A stretch of DNA of 64,000 nt, taken from Pseudomonas_T sp032052615. GTDB taxonomy: Bacteria; Pseudomonadota; Gammaproteobacteria; Pseudomonadales; Pseudomonadaceae. The DNA lies in NCBI GenBank assembly GCA_032052615.1, contig DAMBWF010000010.1:1-64000 (forward strand), read 5' to 3'. Position numbers and translations under genes: made by a program. The notes beneath the pieces were generated by a model. It saw nothing but the letters and a program-made list of their open reading frames with translations. It did not search any database and was not told the origin of the DNA. Positions 16,078 to 26,176 of this stretch are shown in pieces; the stretch's first letter is position 1; the number at the start of each line of letters is the position of its first letter.

Positions 16078-18264
16078 ATGACATCTAGAAGAACGGCCAG
16101 CGTGGCGTTCCGTTTCCCGCTGACCCTGCTGTGTACCGCGGTTCTGCTGTCCGCGTGCAGTGCGCTGCCCCAGGCGGAGAAGAAACCGGCCGAGCCTGCC
16201 CCGGCGATCATCAAGCTCAAGTCCCAGGGCCCCGATGCCTACGAAGAGCCCGCCAAATCGGAAGACCACAAGGGTCGTACCCTGCTGGAGCAACGCGGCA
16301 GCGGCCGGTTCGTCGGTGCCCAGGGTGGCGCGGCCAAGGCCTCGACCCCGGCCCAGGCGCCCGCCGATGGGGTGAACGTCAACTTCGAGAACGCCCCGCT
16401 GGCCGACGTGCTCGCGGCGATTCTCGGCGACATGCTGAAGGTGCCGTATTCTCTGGAAGGCAACGTCGGTGGCAACGTCACCCTGGTGTCCAGCAAGCCC
16501 GTGCCCCAGAGCGCGCTGCTGGACATGCTGGAGTCCATGCTGGAAGCCCAAGGCATCGCCATGGTCCGGGGCGAGAACGGCATCTATCGGGTCGGCCCCT
16601 CCGCCCAGCTGCGCCGCGACGTGCCGGTGGCCCAGCGCGACGCCAGCAACGCCCGTGGCTACAGCGTACAGATCATCCCCTTGCAGTACCTGTCGGCCGA
16701 AGAGGCGGTGAAGATCCTCGAGCCCCTGGGCATGAAGGACAGCGTGCTGCGGGTCGATCCGGTTCGCAATATCCTCATGCTCGGCGCTTCCGGCCCGCAG
16801 ATGCAGAACGCCATCCGCACCTTGCAACTGTTCGACGTGGACGTGCTCAAGGGCATGTCCTATGGCATCTACGAAGTCACCAACCTGGACGCCAAGGTCA
16901 TTGTCGACCGCTTCAACGCCATGCTCGGCAACCCGCAGCTAAGCCCGCTGGCCAACGTCGCCAAGCTGGTGGCGATGGAAGAAATCAACAGCGTGATGGT
17001 CATCACTCCCAATGCCAACCAGTTGGACTCGGTACGCAACTGGCTCAAGCGCCTGGACAGCGTCGGCCTGGACGACAAGGACCAGGCCAGCTCCCAGCTG
17101 TACGTATACAACGTGCAGAACGGCGAGGCCAAGGTCATGGCAGAGCTGCTGGGGCAGATCTTCGGTGGAGCTTCGACAGGCACCACGCCCAGCACTAGCG
17201 GCAGCACAGCACCGGGCCTGAGCCAGACAGAAACCAGCAGTGATAGCCTTGGCTCCGACAGCATGGGCTCGTCTCTGGGCTCGTCGACGACCACCGGCTC
17301 TAGCTCCAGCAGCACTAAGTCTAAGGGCGTGGGAAGTGTCACCACTCCCGATGGCACCCGTATCGTCGCCGACGAGAGCAATAACAGCCTGCTGGTGATG
17401 GCCGCGCCGAAGGAGTGGCGCAGCATCCGCTCGGCCCTGGACAAGCTGGACAAGACCCCGGCCCAGGTGTTGGTGGAGGTCTCCATCTGGGAAGTCACCC
17501 TGACCGATGCGCTGAAGTACGGGGTGGAATGGTTCTTCAATACCCACCCGGGCGTCGGCGACGCCATGGGCGGCGGGCGACTGGCGGTGGGCGGCAACAA
17601 CCTGGATGCCGCCGGCCGGCTCACCAACGGCTTCTCCTACATGTTCACCGGCGCCGACTGGCGCGCGGTCATCAACATGCTTTCCAGCCAGTCCCGGGTG
17701 AAATCCCTGTCCTCGCCATCGGTGCTGGTGCTGGATAACCGGGAAGCGAAGATCCAGGTTGGCAAGCAGCAGCCCATCTCCACCGGGACCACCACTTATC
17801 CCACCAGCGGCAACGCCACCACGACCCAGAACTTCACGCTGAAGGACACCGGCGTATTGCTGAAAGTGAAGCCGCGGGTCAATGCCGGCGGCTTGGTGGT
17901 CATGGAGATCAACCAGGAAGTGACCGACCTGGGCGAGCTGGACCCCGTCACCAACCAGAACACCTTCCTCAAGCGCAGTATCGAAAGCTCGGTCGCCATC
18001 AAGGGCGGCGATACCATCATCCTGGGCGGTCTGATCCAGGACAACAGCACCAACTCCAATAGCGGCATCCCGTACCTGCGGCGCCTGCCCCTGGTCGGGC
18101 CGCTGTTCGGTTTCACCAACGAAAGCGGCAACCGCACCGAACTGCTGGTAACCATCAGCCCCCGTGCGATCAACCAGTACAAGGACTTCGAGCGGATTGG
18201 CGAGGAATTCCGCGAGAAGATGCGGGGGGTCACGGACTCTTTCCGTTCGGAACTGAGCGAATAA
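16078..18264 (+). CDS. gspD: type II secretion outer-membrane secretin GspD, a lipoprotein
   Basis: This 728-residue protein forms the outer-membrane channel of the T2SS. The signal peptide ends in a clear lipobox (LLSAC, Cys at about residue 26), so it is predicted to be lipidated. Three N-domains follow (starting with VNVNFENAPLADVLAAILGD at about 98, then EVTNLDAKVIVDRF and VYNVQNGEAKVMAELLGQIF). A Ser/Thr/Gly-rich stretch of about 55 residues (about 366-420) interrupts the third one. The C-terminal secretin domain contains VEVSIWEVTLTDALKYG, the SSPSVLVLDNREAKIQVG block and PYLRRLPLVGPLFG. A lipidated secretin can reach the outer membrane without a separate pilotin, as known for HxcQ of P. 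aeruginosa and, as I recall, XpsD of Xanthomonas. It is the last core T2SS gene. Confidence 0.95.
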   Translation: MTSRRTASVAFRFPLTLLCTAVLLSACSALPQAEKKPAEPAPAIIKLKSQGPDAYEEPAKSEDHKGRTLLEQRGSGRFVGAQGGAAKASTPAQAPADGVNVNFENAPLADVLAAILGDMLKVPYSLEGNVGGNVTLVSSKPVPQSALLDMLESMLEAQGIAMVRGENGIYRVGPSAQLRRDVPVAQRDASNARGYSVQIIPLQYLSAEEAVKILEPLGMKDSVLRVDPVRNILMLGASGPQMQNAIRTLQLFDVDVLKGMSYGIYEVTNLDAKVIVDRFNAMLGNPQLSPLANVAKLVAMEEINSVMVITPNANQLDSVRNWLKRLDSVGLDDKDQASSQLYVYNVQNGEAKVMAELLGQIFGGASTGTTPSTSGSTAPGLSQTETSSDSLGSDSMGSSLGSSTTTGSSSSSTKSKGVGSVTTPDGTRIVADESNNSLLVMAAPKEWRSIRSALDKLDKTPAQVLVEVSIWEVTLTDALKYGVEWFFNTHPGVGDAMGGGRLAVGGNNLDAAGRLTNGFSYMFTGADWRAVINMLSSQSRVKSLSSPSVLVLDNREAKIQVGKQQPISTGTTTYPTSGNATTTQNFTLKDTGVLLKVKPRVNAGGLVVMEINQEVTDLGELDPVTNQNTFLKRSIESSVAIKGGDTIILGGLIQDNSTNSNSGIPYLRRLPLVGPLFGFTNESGNRTELLVTISPRAINQYKDFERIGEEFREKMRGVTDSFRSELSE

Positions 18265-18330
18265 CATTGATCAAACTTGGGTGGGCCATTACCAAGCCCG
18301 CCCGTTGTAATGTGCTGCCAGGAGGAATAA

Positions 18331-18744
18331 ATGAGCTTCAAGACAGGTTTGGCATGCACGATGGCCATGCTGCTGGCTGCGTGCGGGACTTTCCACCCGA
18401 AATCCGATCAAGAAATGGTCACCGAGCGCGCTCAGCAACGCTTGGAGGCTCTCAAAAAACGCGATATGGAGGCGGCCTACGCTCTGATGTCCCCGGGTTA
18501 CCGGGAGTCGAACGACCTGCGGTATTTCCAGGCGACCATCGGGGCGGGCGCTCGCTGGCTAACAGATGCCAAGGTGAAGCGTGCGAACTGCGACGAAGAT
18601 GTCTGTTCCGTCGTCATCGAGGCTCAGTATCAATATCGCGACAAGGCCGCAGGGCCTGCTGGCGAGCCATTACTGATTCCTCGTGACAACGAGGAGCGCT
18701 GGATCAAGGTCGACGGCGACTGGTGGTTCATGAAGCTGGACTGA
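18331..18744 (+). CDS. small lipoprotein following the T2SS operon
   Basis: This 137-residue protein has a lipoprotein signal with lipobox LLAAC (Cys at about 19). The rest could be a small NTF2-like or SnoaL-like fold (ALMSPGYRESNDLRYFQ, and a strand-rich end with WIKVDGDWWFMKLD), but this is weak. It has a strong ribosome site, AGGAGGAATAA. It is 66 bases after gspD and may be co-transcribed, so a role near the secretin is possible but unproven. A hairpin follows at 18753. Confidence 0.7.
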   Translation: MSFKTGLACTMAMLLAACGTFHPKSDQEMVTERAQQRLEALKKRDMEAAYALMSPGYRESNDLRYFQATIGAGARWLTDAKVKRANCDEDVCSVVIEAQYQYRDKAAGPAGEPLLIPRDNEERWIKVDGDWWFMKLD

Positions 18745-18752
18745 TCGCACCC

Positions 18753-18780
18753 AGGAGGGCTGAAGAGCCGGCCCTCCTTC
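18753..18780 (+). terminator. hairpin, possible terminator of the T2SS operon
   Basis: An 8-bp perfect stem (18753-18760 AGGAGGGC with 18771-18778) has a 10-base loop and only a weak T-rich tail (TTCTCGCTT). Confidence 0.5.
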
Positions 18781-18876
18781 TCGCTTCGCATTTGCTTGTG
18801 GCACCCATCCCTTCCTCTCCGGTCGTGTCGACTGCCCAGGGCGTACTAGACTCTCGTTTCGATGATCGAGGCGAGT

Positions 18877-19623
18877 ATGCGGCTGGCACCAACCTTCCTT
18901 CTGTCTCTCATGACGCTCGGCTGGGCCTGCGTCGGCGCGGCCGAGACGTTGCGCCTGGTGGGCGACCCGTGGCCGCCCTTCACAGATGCCAGCCTGCCCC
19001 AGGGCGGCTTGGCCACCGATCTGGTCAGTCAGGCGCTGCGCCGCGCCGGCTATGCCACCGAGGCGGTGCAAGTGCCCTGGGCGCGCGGGCTCAAGGGGCT
19101 GCAGGCCGGTGATTACGATGTGGTCATCGCCGCCTGGAAGGATGCCGAGCGCGCGCGCTATGGCCTGTTCTCCGCGCCGTACCTGACGAGCCGCATCCGT
19201 TTTTACCAGCGGCGCGAGGGAGGCATCGTCTTCCGGCGCCTGGAGGATCTGCGAGCCTATGGCATCGCGGTGGTCCGGGGATACGCCTACCAGAGCGAGT
19301 TCGACCGGGATGCGTCCCTGCACAAAGTGCCGGTGGTGGACTTCGCCATGGCCGTGCGGATGCTGGTGGCCGGGCGGGTCGAGCTGGTGCTGGAGGACGA
19401 GCGGGTGGCGCGTTACCACCTGAGCCGGGAGCTGCAAAGCCTGGGCGATCAAGTGGAAGCCTTGCCCACTCCGCTGAGCGAGAACGACCTGCATATCCTG
19501 GTGCGCAGCAGCCACCCCGAGGCGAAGCGGATCGTCGAGCGGTTCGACGAAGCGTTACGGCAAATGCGCGCCGATGGCAGCTACGAGGCCCTGTTCAGGG
19601 CGCACGGGGTGTCGCCGGAGTGA
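18877..19623 (+). CDS. periplasmic solute-binding protein, family 3
   Basis: This 248-residue protein has a signal peptide (MRLAPTFLLSLMTLGWACVGA|AET) followed by a family 3 solute-binding fold (GDPWPPFTD, then GLATDLVSQALRRAGYA, DVVIAAWKDAERARYG and GIAVVRGYAYQS). Proteins of this kind bind polar amino acids or similar solutes, or act as sensor domains. No permease or ATPase gene is next to it, so it is an orphan. The ATG at 18877 is preferred over one at 18862 because GAGG lies five bases before it and the signal peptide then begins cleanly. Its end overlaps the convergent FUSC gene by 29 bases. Confidence 0.8.
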   Translation: MRLAPTFLLSLMTLGWACVGAAETLRLVGDPWPPFTDASLPQGGLATDLVSQALRRAGYATEAVQVPWARGLKGLQAGDYDVVIAAWKDAERARYGLFSAPYLTSRIRFYQRREGGIVFRRLEDLRAYGIAVVRGYAYQSEFDRDASLHKVPVVDFAMAVRMLVAGRVELVLEDERVARYHLSRELQSLGDQVEALPTPLSENDLHILVRSSHPEAKRIVERFDEALRQMRADGSYEALFRAHGVSPE

Positions 19624-21787
19624 GGGGCGCCGACGTCAGCAGGTGGGCCACCATGCCGCGCAGGGGCGCCAATTGCCGGCAGATCAGCGCCAGTTCCGTC
19701 CGCACCAGGCGAAGGGCGTCGTCGGAGTCGTCCGGAAGCTGCTCCAGGCGCAGGGCCAGGGCGTCTTCCTCGTCGCTCTGCACGGCAATCGGCGTGTTGC
19801 CCAGCAGCGCATCGGAGAGGGCCTCCAGGGTCCGCGCCAATTGCTCTCCGGCCTGTTCCAGCAAGCCCTCCCGGGCCTCGTCCGCTAGGCGCTGGCGATG
19901 GGCGCCGAGGGCGGACAGGTAGCCCAGCAGGGTGTGGGACAACACCAGGAAGCGAAAGCCGGTCTCCGCGTCCTTGCGGAAGGGCCCCGGCTCCATGAGC
20001 ATGTTCGATAGCGTGGTGGACAGCGCCGCGTCGGCATTGTGGGCGTTGCGTCGGGCCAGCCGGTAGGCCAGGTCGTCGCGCTTGCCGGTGGCGTACTGGG
20101 CCATGATTTGGCGCAGGTACAGGGCGCTGCAGCCCAAGGTGTTGGCCACCACCGCGTTCAGGCGCCGGCCTTGCCAGTCGGGCAGGATCAGAAACACCGC
20201 CAGGGCGGCGATCAGGCTGCCCAGCAGGGTATCCACGAGGCGCGGCCAGATGAGCCCGTAGCCGTCGCCGATCTGGTTGAAGCAGAACAGCACCATCAGG
20301 GTGATCGCCGCGGTGGCCAAGGTGTAGCGACTGCGGCGAGTGGCGAAGAACAGCACGCCGGCGAACACCGCGAACACGGATTGCAGTTGCGGTTGGGGAA
20401 ACAGTTCGAACAGCGCCCAGCCCGCCACCAGGCCGATGACGGTGCCGACGATCCGCTGCACGAGCTTGGTCCGGGTCGCGCCGTAGTTGGGCTGGCAGAC
20501 GAACACGGTGGTGAGCAGGATCCAATAGCCCTGCTCGGCGTGTACGGCATGCATCACCCCGTAGCCGCTGGCCAGGGCCACGGCCATGCGCAGGGCATGG
20601 CGGAACAGCAGCGAAGTGGGGGTGAGTTGCAGGCGAATGCGCTCCAAGGCTTCGCCGAAGGTGCGCGGGCCCCGGTTCAGCAGACTGGCGTCCTGTTCGT
20701 CGGCGAGGGCATCCGGGTTGTCGGCACGGGCCAGTTGCCGTTCCAGCGTGGTGAGGTTGTTGTACAGGCTCCATAAGGCTCGCAGCAGGCTCCGCCAGGC
20801 CGGGTTATCCTGCCGTTGCAGGTGATCCAGCGAGGCGTGCAGGTCGACCACCGCCTGGGCGCTGTCCTGGCCGTAGTCGAAGGGTTGGCGCCACCGGATC
20901 GCCTGGCCCAAGGCACGGCAAGCGTTGGCTTGCAGCTTCAGCAGGCGCTGGCAGCGGTAGAGCACGTCACTGTGGAAGAACGCCTCGGCCAGGGCGTTGT
21001 AGGGCGAATGGGACGAGCTGGCCCGCTCGTGGATGTCCTGGGCCATGAAATACAGCTTCAGGTAGCGGTTCACACGAGGCCCGGGCCGGCCGTTGCCGAT
21101 GCGGTTGAGCAGGGTTTCCTTGGCCGTGTTCAAGGCCGACACTACCCGGCCGTTCTGTCGCGCCAGCTCCAGGCGCCGGCCTTCCACGTTCAGGTGGCGC
21201 AGCGGCTCCAGCAGGCGCGATTTCAGTTTCAGGTACAGCCCCAGTTCGTCGTACAGCCGCGCGAGGGTCTGTTGCACCGGCTGATGGGCGAACAGGGCGC
21301 TCCACAGCACCGAAAGAAGGCCATACCAGGCGGCGCCGAGGAGCAGCGTGAGCGGCTCGCGCCAGAGGTCCTCCGGGACGCCGCCGCGCTGGTCCACGCC
21401 GATCATGGTGTAGATCGACAGGATCAGCGTGGCCGAGGCCATGGCCGCGTAGCGTTCTCCCACCGCGCCGAGCATCACCAAGGCGAAGGCGGAGCAGGCG
21501 AGCCCGGCGACGAACAGCCAGGGGGAGGGGAACAGCAGCTCCACGGCGAACGCGGCGACGGCGAAGCAGGGCAGGATCGCGCCCAGAGCGGTGAGACGAC
21601 CGAGCCAGTTGTCGTCGGTTTCCGCCAGGGCGCTGGCGATGATGCCGAGGAACAAGGGAATGACCAGGGCCGGGCGCTCCAGCCCGGCGCAGAGGCCCAT
21701 GGCGCCGGCCAGGGCGATGAACACGCGCAGGCTGTAGCCGAACGTTTCCTGGGTCCACAGGCGGCGCCACGAACGGCGTAAGGGCAT
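19595..21787 (-). CDS. FUSC-family inner-membrane protein (YccS/YhfK-like)
   Basis: This 730-residue membrane protein resembles the YccS/YhfK branch of the fusaric-acid-resistance (FUSC) family. It has two blocks of hydrophobic segments, an N-terminal one (about residues 16-140, for example SLRVFIALAGAMGLC) and a second at about 395-520 (LRMAVALASGYGVMHAVHAEQGYWILLTTVFVCQPNYGATRTKLVQRIVGTVIG), which is the family core motif region. Soluble segments lie between and after. Substrates of this branch are not established. The gene is convergent with the solute-binding gene and overlaps it by 29 bases. Confidence 0.88.
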   Translation of the reverse strand: MPLRRSWRRLWTQETFGYSLRVFIALAGAMGLCAGLERPALVIPLFLGIIASALAETDDNWLGRLTALGAILPCFAVAAFAVELLFPSPWLFVAGLACSAFALVMLGAVGERYAAMASATLILSIYTMIGVDQRGGVPEDLWREPLTLLLGAAWYGLLSVLWSALFAHQPVQQTLARLYDELGLYLKLKSRLLEPLRHLNVEGRRLELARQNGRVVSALNTAKETLLNRIGNGRPGPRVNRYLKLYFMAQDIHERASSSHSPYNALAEAFFHSDVLYRCQRLLKLQANACRALGQAIRWRQPFDYGQDSAQAVVDLHASLDHLQRQDNPAWRSLLRALWSLYNNLTTLERQLARADNPDALADEQDASLLNRGPRTFGEALERIRLQLTPTSLLFRHALRMAVALASGYGVMHAVHAEQGYWILLTTVFVCQPNYGATRTKLVQRIVGTVIGLVAGWALFELFPQPQLQSVFAVFAGVLFFATRRSRYTLATAAITLMVLFCFNQIGDGYGLIWPRLVDTLLGSLIAALAVFLILPDWQGRRLNAVVANTLGCSALYLRQIMAQYATGKRDDLAYRLARRNAHNADAALSTTLSNMLMEPGPFRKDAETGFRFLVLSHTLLGYLSALGAHRQRLADEAREGLLEQAGEQLARTLEALSDALLGNTPIAVQSDEEDALALRLEQLPDDSDDALRLVRTELALICRQLAPLRGMVAHLLTSAPLTPATPRAP

Positions 21788-21848
21788 GACTTCGCTCCCG
21801 GGTCAGTCGAGCATCGGAACCGCCGCCCCGGCCTTCATGCGCCGGGCA

Positions 21849-23087
21849 TCAGTCGGAAACGGTGCGGCCGCGGCCGCCGCGCTTGGCCTTGTACAGGCGC
21901 AGGTCCGCCTGGTGCAGCAGGCTTTCCAGGTCGTCCGGCGCGCCATGGTAGAGGCCGGCGCTGAAGGACAATGGCGGCGCGCCCGGGGCGGCGTACTTGA
22001 GGCCAGCGCAGGTGGCGCGGAAACGGTCCAGGGCGGCGTGCAGGGCGGCCCCGTCCTGCTGGCTGACCAGGGCGAACTCCTCGCCGCCCAGGCGACCCAG
22101 CAGCGCGTCCGGGAAGGTCGAGCGCAGTGCCCGGGCGAACATCACCAGGGCCGTGTCACCGCTGGCATGGCCGAATTCGTCGTTGATCGTCTTGAACAGG
22201 TCGAGGTCGAGCATCGCCACGCTGATGGGCTGGCCGCCGCGCTGGGCCTGCTGAAACATTTGCAGGCCCTGCTCGTAGAAGGCCCGGCGGTTGTACAGGT
22301 TGGTCAGGGAGTCGAACTGCGCCGCCTGCTTCAAGGCCCGCATCAGGTCGCGGCGTTCCAGGCAGGACATCACCCGGCAGTTGAGCTCTTCCGGGCAGAA
22401 CGGCTTGCGCAGGAAATCGTCGGCGCCGTGCTTGATGAACAGCGCGCTCAGGGAGCCCTTGTTGTCCGCCGACAGGCCGAGAATGATCAGCTCGTTGCGC
22501 TTGTATTTCTGCCGCAGCAGCTTCACCAGCTCGAAGCCGCTCAGGCCCGGCATGCTGTGGTCCACCAGGAACAGGTCGATGTCCGGCTGTTCCAGGAGGA
22601 TGCGTAGCGCTTCCTGGCCGTCCCGGGCCTCGATGACTCGATAGAGGTGGGGCGTGAGCACCCGGTGGATGAAATGGCGGGTGGCCTCGGAATCCTCGGC
22701 CACGAGGATCTTCACGTTGCAGTTGCTTTCCAGGCGATGGATCAGGCGGAAGGCGAACTCGTAGGAGTGCTGGCTCTCCTTGAGGACGTAGTCGACCACC
22801 CCCTTGAGCAGCAGCTCGTCCCGGCGCTGCTCGTTGTAGGACCCCGAGAGGACGATGCAAGGCAGCTTGTAGCGCAGCACCAGGTCGACGATCTCGCCGT
22901 TGGGCGCGTCCGGCAGGTTGAGGTCGACGATGGCGGCGAACAGCAGCTCGGCGGAGGTCTCCAGCAGCACCTCGGCCTCGCCCAGGGAGGCGCAGAACAC
23001 GGGTTGCAGCCCCGGTTCCTGGCGGAACAAGTGTTCCAGTATCTTCAGCACCAGCGGGCTGTCTTCGACTACCAGAATATTGCGCAC
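21849..23087 (-). CDS. two-receiver GGDEF response regulator (predicted diguanylate cyclase)
   Basis: This 412-residue cytoplasmic protein has two receiver domains and a GGDEF domain. Receiver 1 covers about residues 1-120 (VVEDS, phospho-acceptor Asp in AIVDLNLPDA). Receiver 2 covers about 125-245 (LVAEDSEATRHFI, Asp in FLVDHSMPGL). The GGDEF domain covers about 250-412 with the active motif GGEEF at about 331. It should make cyclic di-GMP when activated by phosphotransfer. The usual RxxD inhibitory site five residues before GGEEF is absent (FPDALLGRL is there instead), so product inhibition may be missing. No histidine kinase gene is adjacent. Confidence 0.88.
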   Translation of the reverse strand: MRNILVVEDSPLVLKILEHLFRQEPGLQPVFCASLGEAEVLLETSAELLFAAIVDLNLPDAPNGEIVDLVLRYKLPCIVLSGSYNEQRRDELLLKGVVDYVLKESQHSYEFAFRLIHRLESNCNVKILVAEDSEATRHFIHRVLTPHLYRVIEARDGQEALRILLEQPDIDLFLVDHSMPGLSGFELVKLLRQKYKRNELIILGLSADNKGSLSALFIKHGADDFLRKPFCPEELNCRVMSCLERRDLMRALKQAAQFDSLTNLYNRRAFYEQGLQMFQQAQRGGQPISVAMLDLDLFKTINDEFGHASGDTALVMFARALRSTFPDALLGRLGGEEFALVSQQDGAALHAALDRFRATCAGLKYAAPGAPPLSFSAGLYHGAPDDLESLLHQADLRLYKAKRGGRGRTVSD

Positions 23088-23174
23088 CGCGATCTCCCGT
23101 GTTCCATGGCCGGATCATCGCACAGGCCCGGCGGGGCGTTCACCCCCGCCGCGCGGCGTGCTCCCGGCGGTCCG

Positions 23175-24551
<1,377 letters not shown>

Positions 24552-24628
24552 GGCGTGGCCTTCGGGGCGGCGAAAAGGCGCCAGTGTAGCAGTTGGGTCG
24601 CCGCCCTCGTGGACGAGCCGCGCGGCGG

Positions 24629-26062
24629 CTAGCCTTCGATTTCCCCCTCCACCGGCTTCATGCGGCGGGCGCTGCGTCCATCCTCGGGGGACAGTTGCAG
24701 GAAGATCGCCGCCGCCAGCATGGACAGCACGCCGATGCAGAGGAAGGTCAGGCGGAAGGCCTGGTGCAGGTCGCCGACACCGTCGGCGCCGGTGGTGGAG
24801 GTGAAGCCGCCGAGCAATGCCGCCGCCGTGGCCACCCCGAGGCTCATGGCCAGTTGCACCACCACCGAGAGCAGGCCGTTGCCGCTGCTGGCGTCGGCGT
24901 CCCGCAGGTCGATCAGGGTGACGGTGTTCATCGCGGTGAACTGCAAGGAGTTCACCGCGCCGATCAAGCCCAGTTGCACCAGCAGCACGCTTCGGGGCAG
25001 GTCGTTTGAGCTCAGGGCCAGGCTGGCGATCAACGCCCCCAGCAGCAGGGTGTTGCCGGTCAGCACGTTGCGGTAGCCGAGGCGCTCGATCAGCGGCCGT
25101 GCCAGGGGTTTCATGGCCATGGCCACCAGGGCCAGGGGGATCATGCTCATCCCGGCCTCGGCCGGCGAGTAACCCATGGCCATCTGCAACAGCAGCGGTG
25201 TCAGGAACGGCAGGGCGCCGCTGCCCAGGCGGGCGAACAGGTTACCGAGGATACCCACGGCGAAGGTGCGGGTGAGGAACAGCGAGGGCGCGAACAGCGG
25301 GGTCTCGATCCGCGCCGCGCGCAGCCAATAGGCGGCCAGGCAGGCCAGCCCGCCCATCAGCAGGAGCATCACCCGCACGTGGGGCATGCGCAGTTCGCCG
25401 AGCCCTTCCAGGGCGACGCTCAGCAGTACCATCGCCGCGCCGAACAGCAGGAAGCCAACGCCGTCGAAGCGGGTGCGCGCCACGCCGCGCAGGTCCGGTA
25501 GCAGCTTCCACACCGCGTAGCCGCCCAGCAGGCCCACCGGCAGGTTGATCAGGAAGATCCAGTGCCAACTGGCGAACTCCACCAGCCAGCCGCCCAGGGT
25601 CGGGCCGATCAGCGGGCCCACCAGGCCGGGCAGGGTGATGAAGCTCATGATCCGCACCAGCTCTGTGCGCGGGTAGGCGCGCAGCACCACCAGTCGCCCC
25701 ACCGGCATCATCAGGGCGCCGCCCAGGCCCTGCACCACTCGGGCCGCCACCAGCATGCCCAGGCTCTGGGACAGGGCGCAGAGCAGCGAGCCCAGGCTGA
25801 ACAGCAGAATCGCGCCGAAGAAGATCTTCCGCGTGCCGAAACGGTCGGCGATCCAGCCCGAGGCGGGGATCAGCAGGGCCACGGTGAGCATGTAGGCGAT
25901 CACCACGCCCTGCATGCGCAGCGGGTCCTCGGCCAGGTCCCGGGCCATGCTCGGCAACGCGGTGTTGAGAATCGTGCCGTCCAGGGTCTGCATGAAGAAC
26001 GCGATCGCCACGATCCAGGGCAGCAGGCGGGCGGTACGGGCATCGAGCAGGACGTGGGGCAT
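24629..26062 (-). CDS. mdtD: MFS multidrug transporter, DHA2 family (MdtD-like)
   Basis: This 477-residue inner-membrane protein has about 14 hydrophobic segments and the DHA2 signature (FFMQTLDGTILNTALPSMA near the N-terminus, then AARVVQGLGGALMMPVGRLVVL). These, with WLVEFASWHWIFLINLPVG, are very like E. coli MdtD. It probably exports drugs or metabolites by proton antiport. The ATG at 26062 is preferred over one at 26095 because TTGGAG lies eight bases upstream of it. No accessory membrane-fusion gene is adjacent. Confidence 0.88.
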   Translation of the reverse strand: MPHVLLDARTARLLPWIVAIAFFMQTLDGTILNTALPSMARDLAEDPLRMQGVVIAYMLTVALLIPASGWIADRFGTRKIFFGAILLFSLGSLLCALSQSLGMLVAARVVQGLGGALMMPVGRLVVLRAYPRTELVRIMSFITLPGLVGPLIGPTLGGWLVEFASWHWIFLINLPVGLLGGYAVWKLLPDLRGVARTRFDGVGFLLFGAAMVLLSVALEGLGELRMPHVRVMLLLMGGLACLAAYWLRAARIETPLFAPSLFLTRTFAVGILGNLFARLGSGALPFLTPLLLQMAMGYSPAEAGMSMIPLALVAMAMKPLARPLIERLGYRNVLTGNTLLLGALIASLALSSNDLPRSVLLVQLGLIGAVNSLQFTAMNTVTLIDLRDADASSGNGLLSVVVQLAMSLGVATAAALLGGFTSTTGADGVGDLHQAFRLTFLCIGVLSMLAAAIFLQLSPEDGRSARRMKPVEGEIEG

Positions 26063-26176
26063 GAGCGTACTCCAAGGGGACGGCAACGGCATCACACTAC
26101 AGACCCGTTCATCCTCCAGGGGTTGCCCCGGAAGGGGCGCCCAGGTAGCCGGGCGCGGCCGACGACCTGGGCGGCG

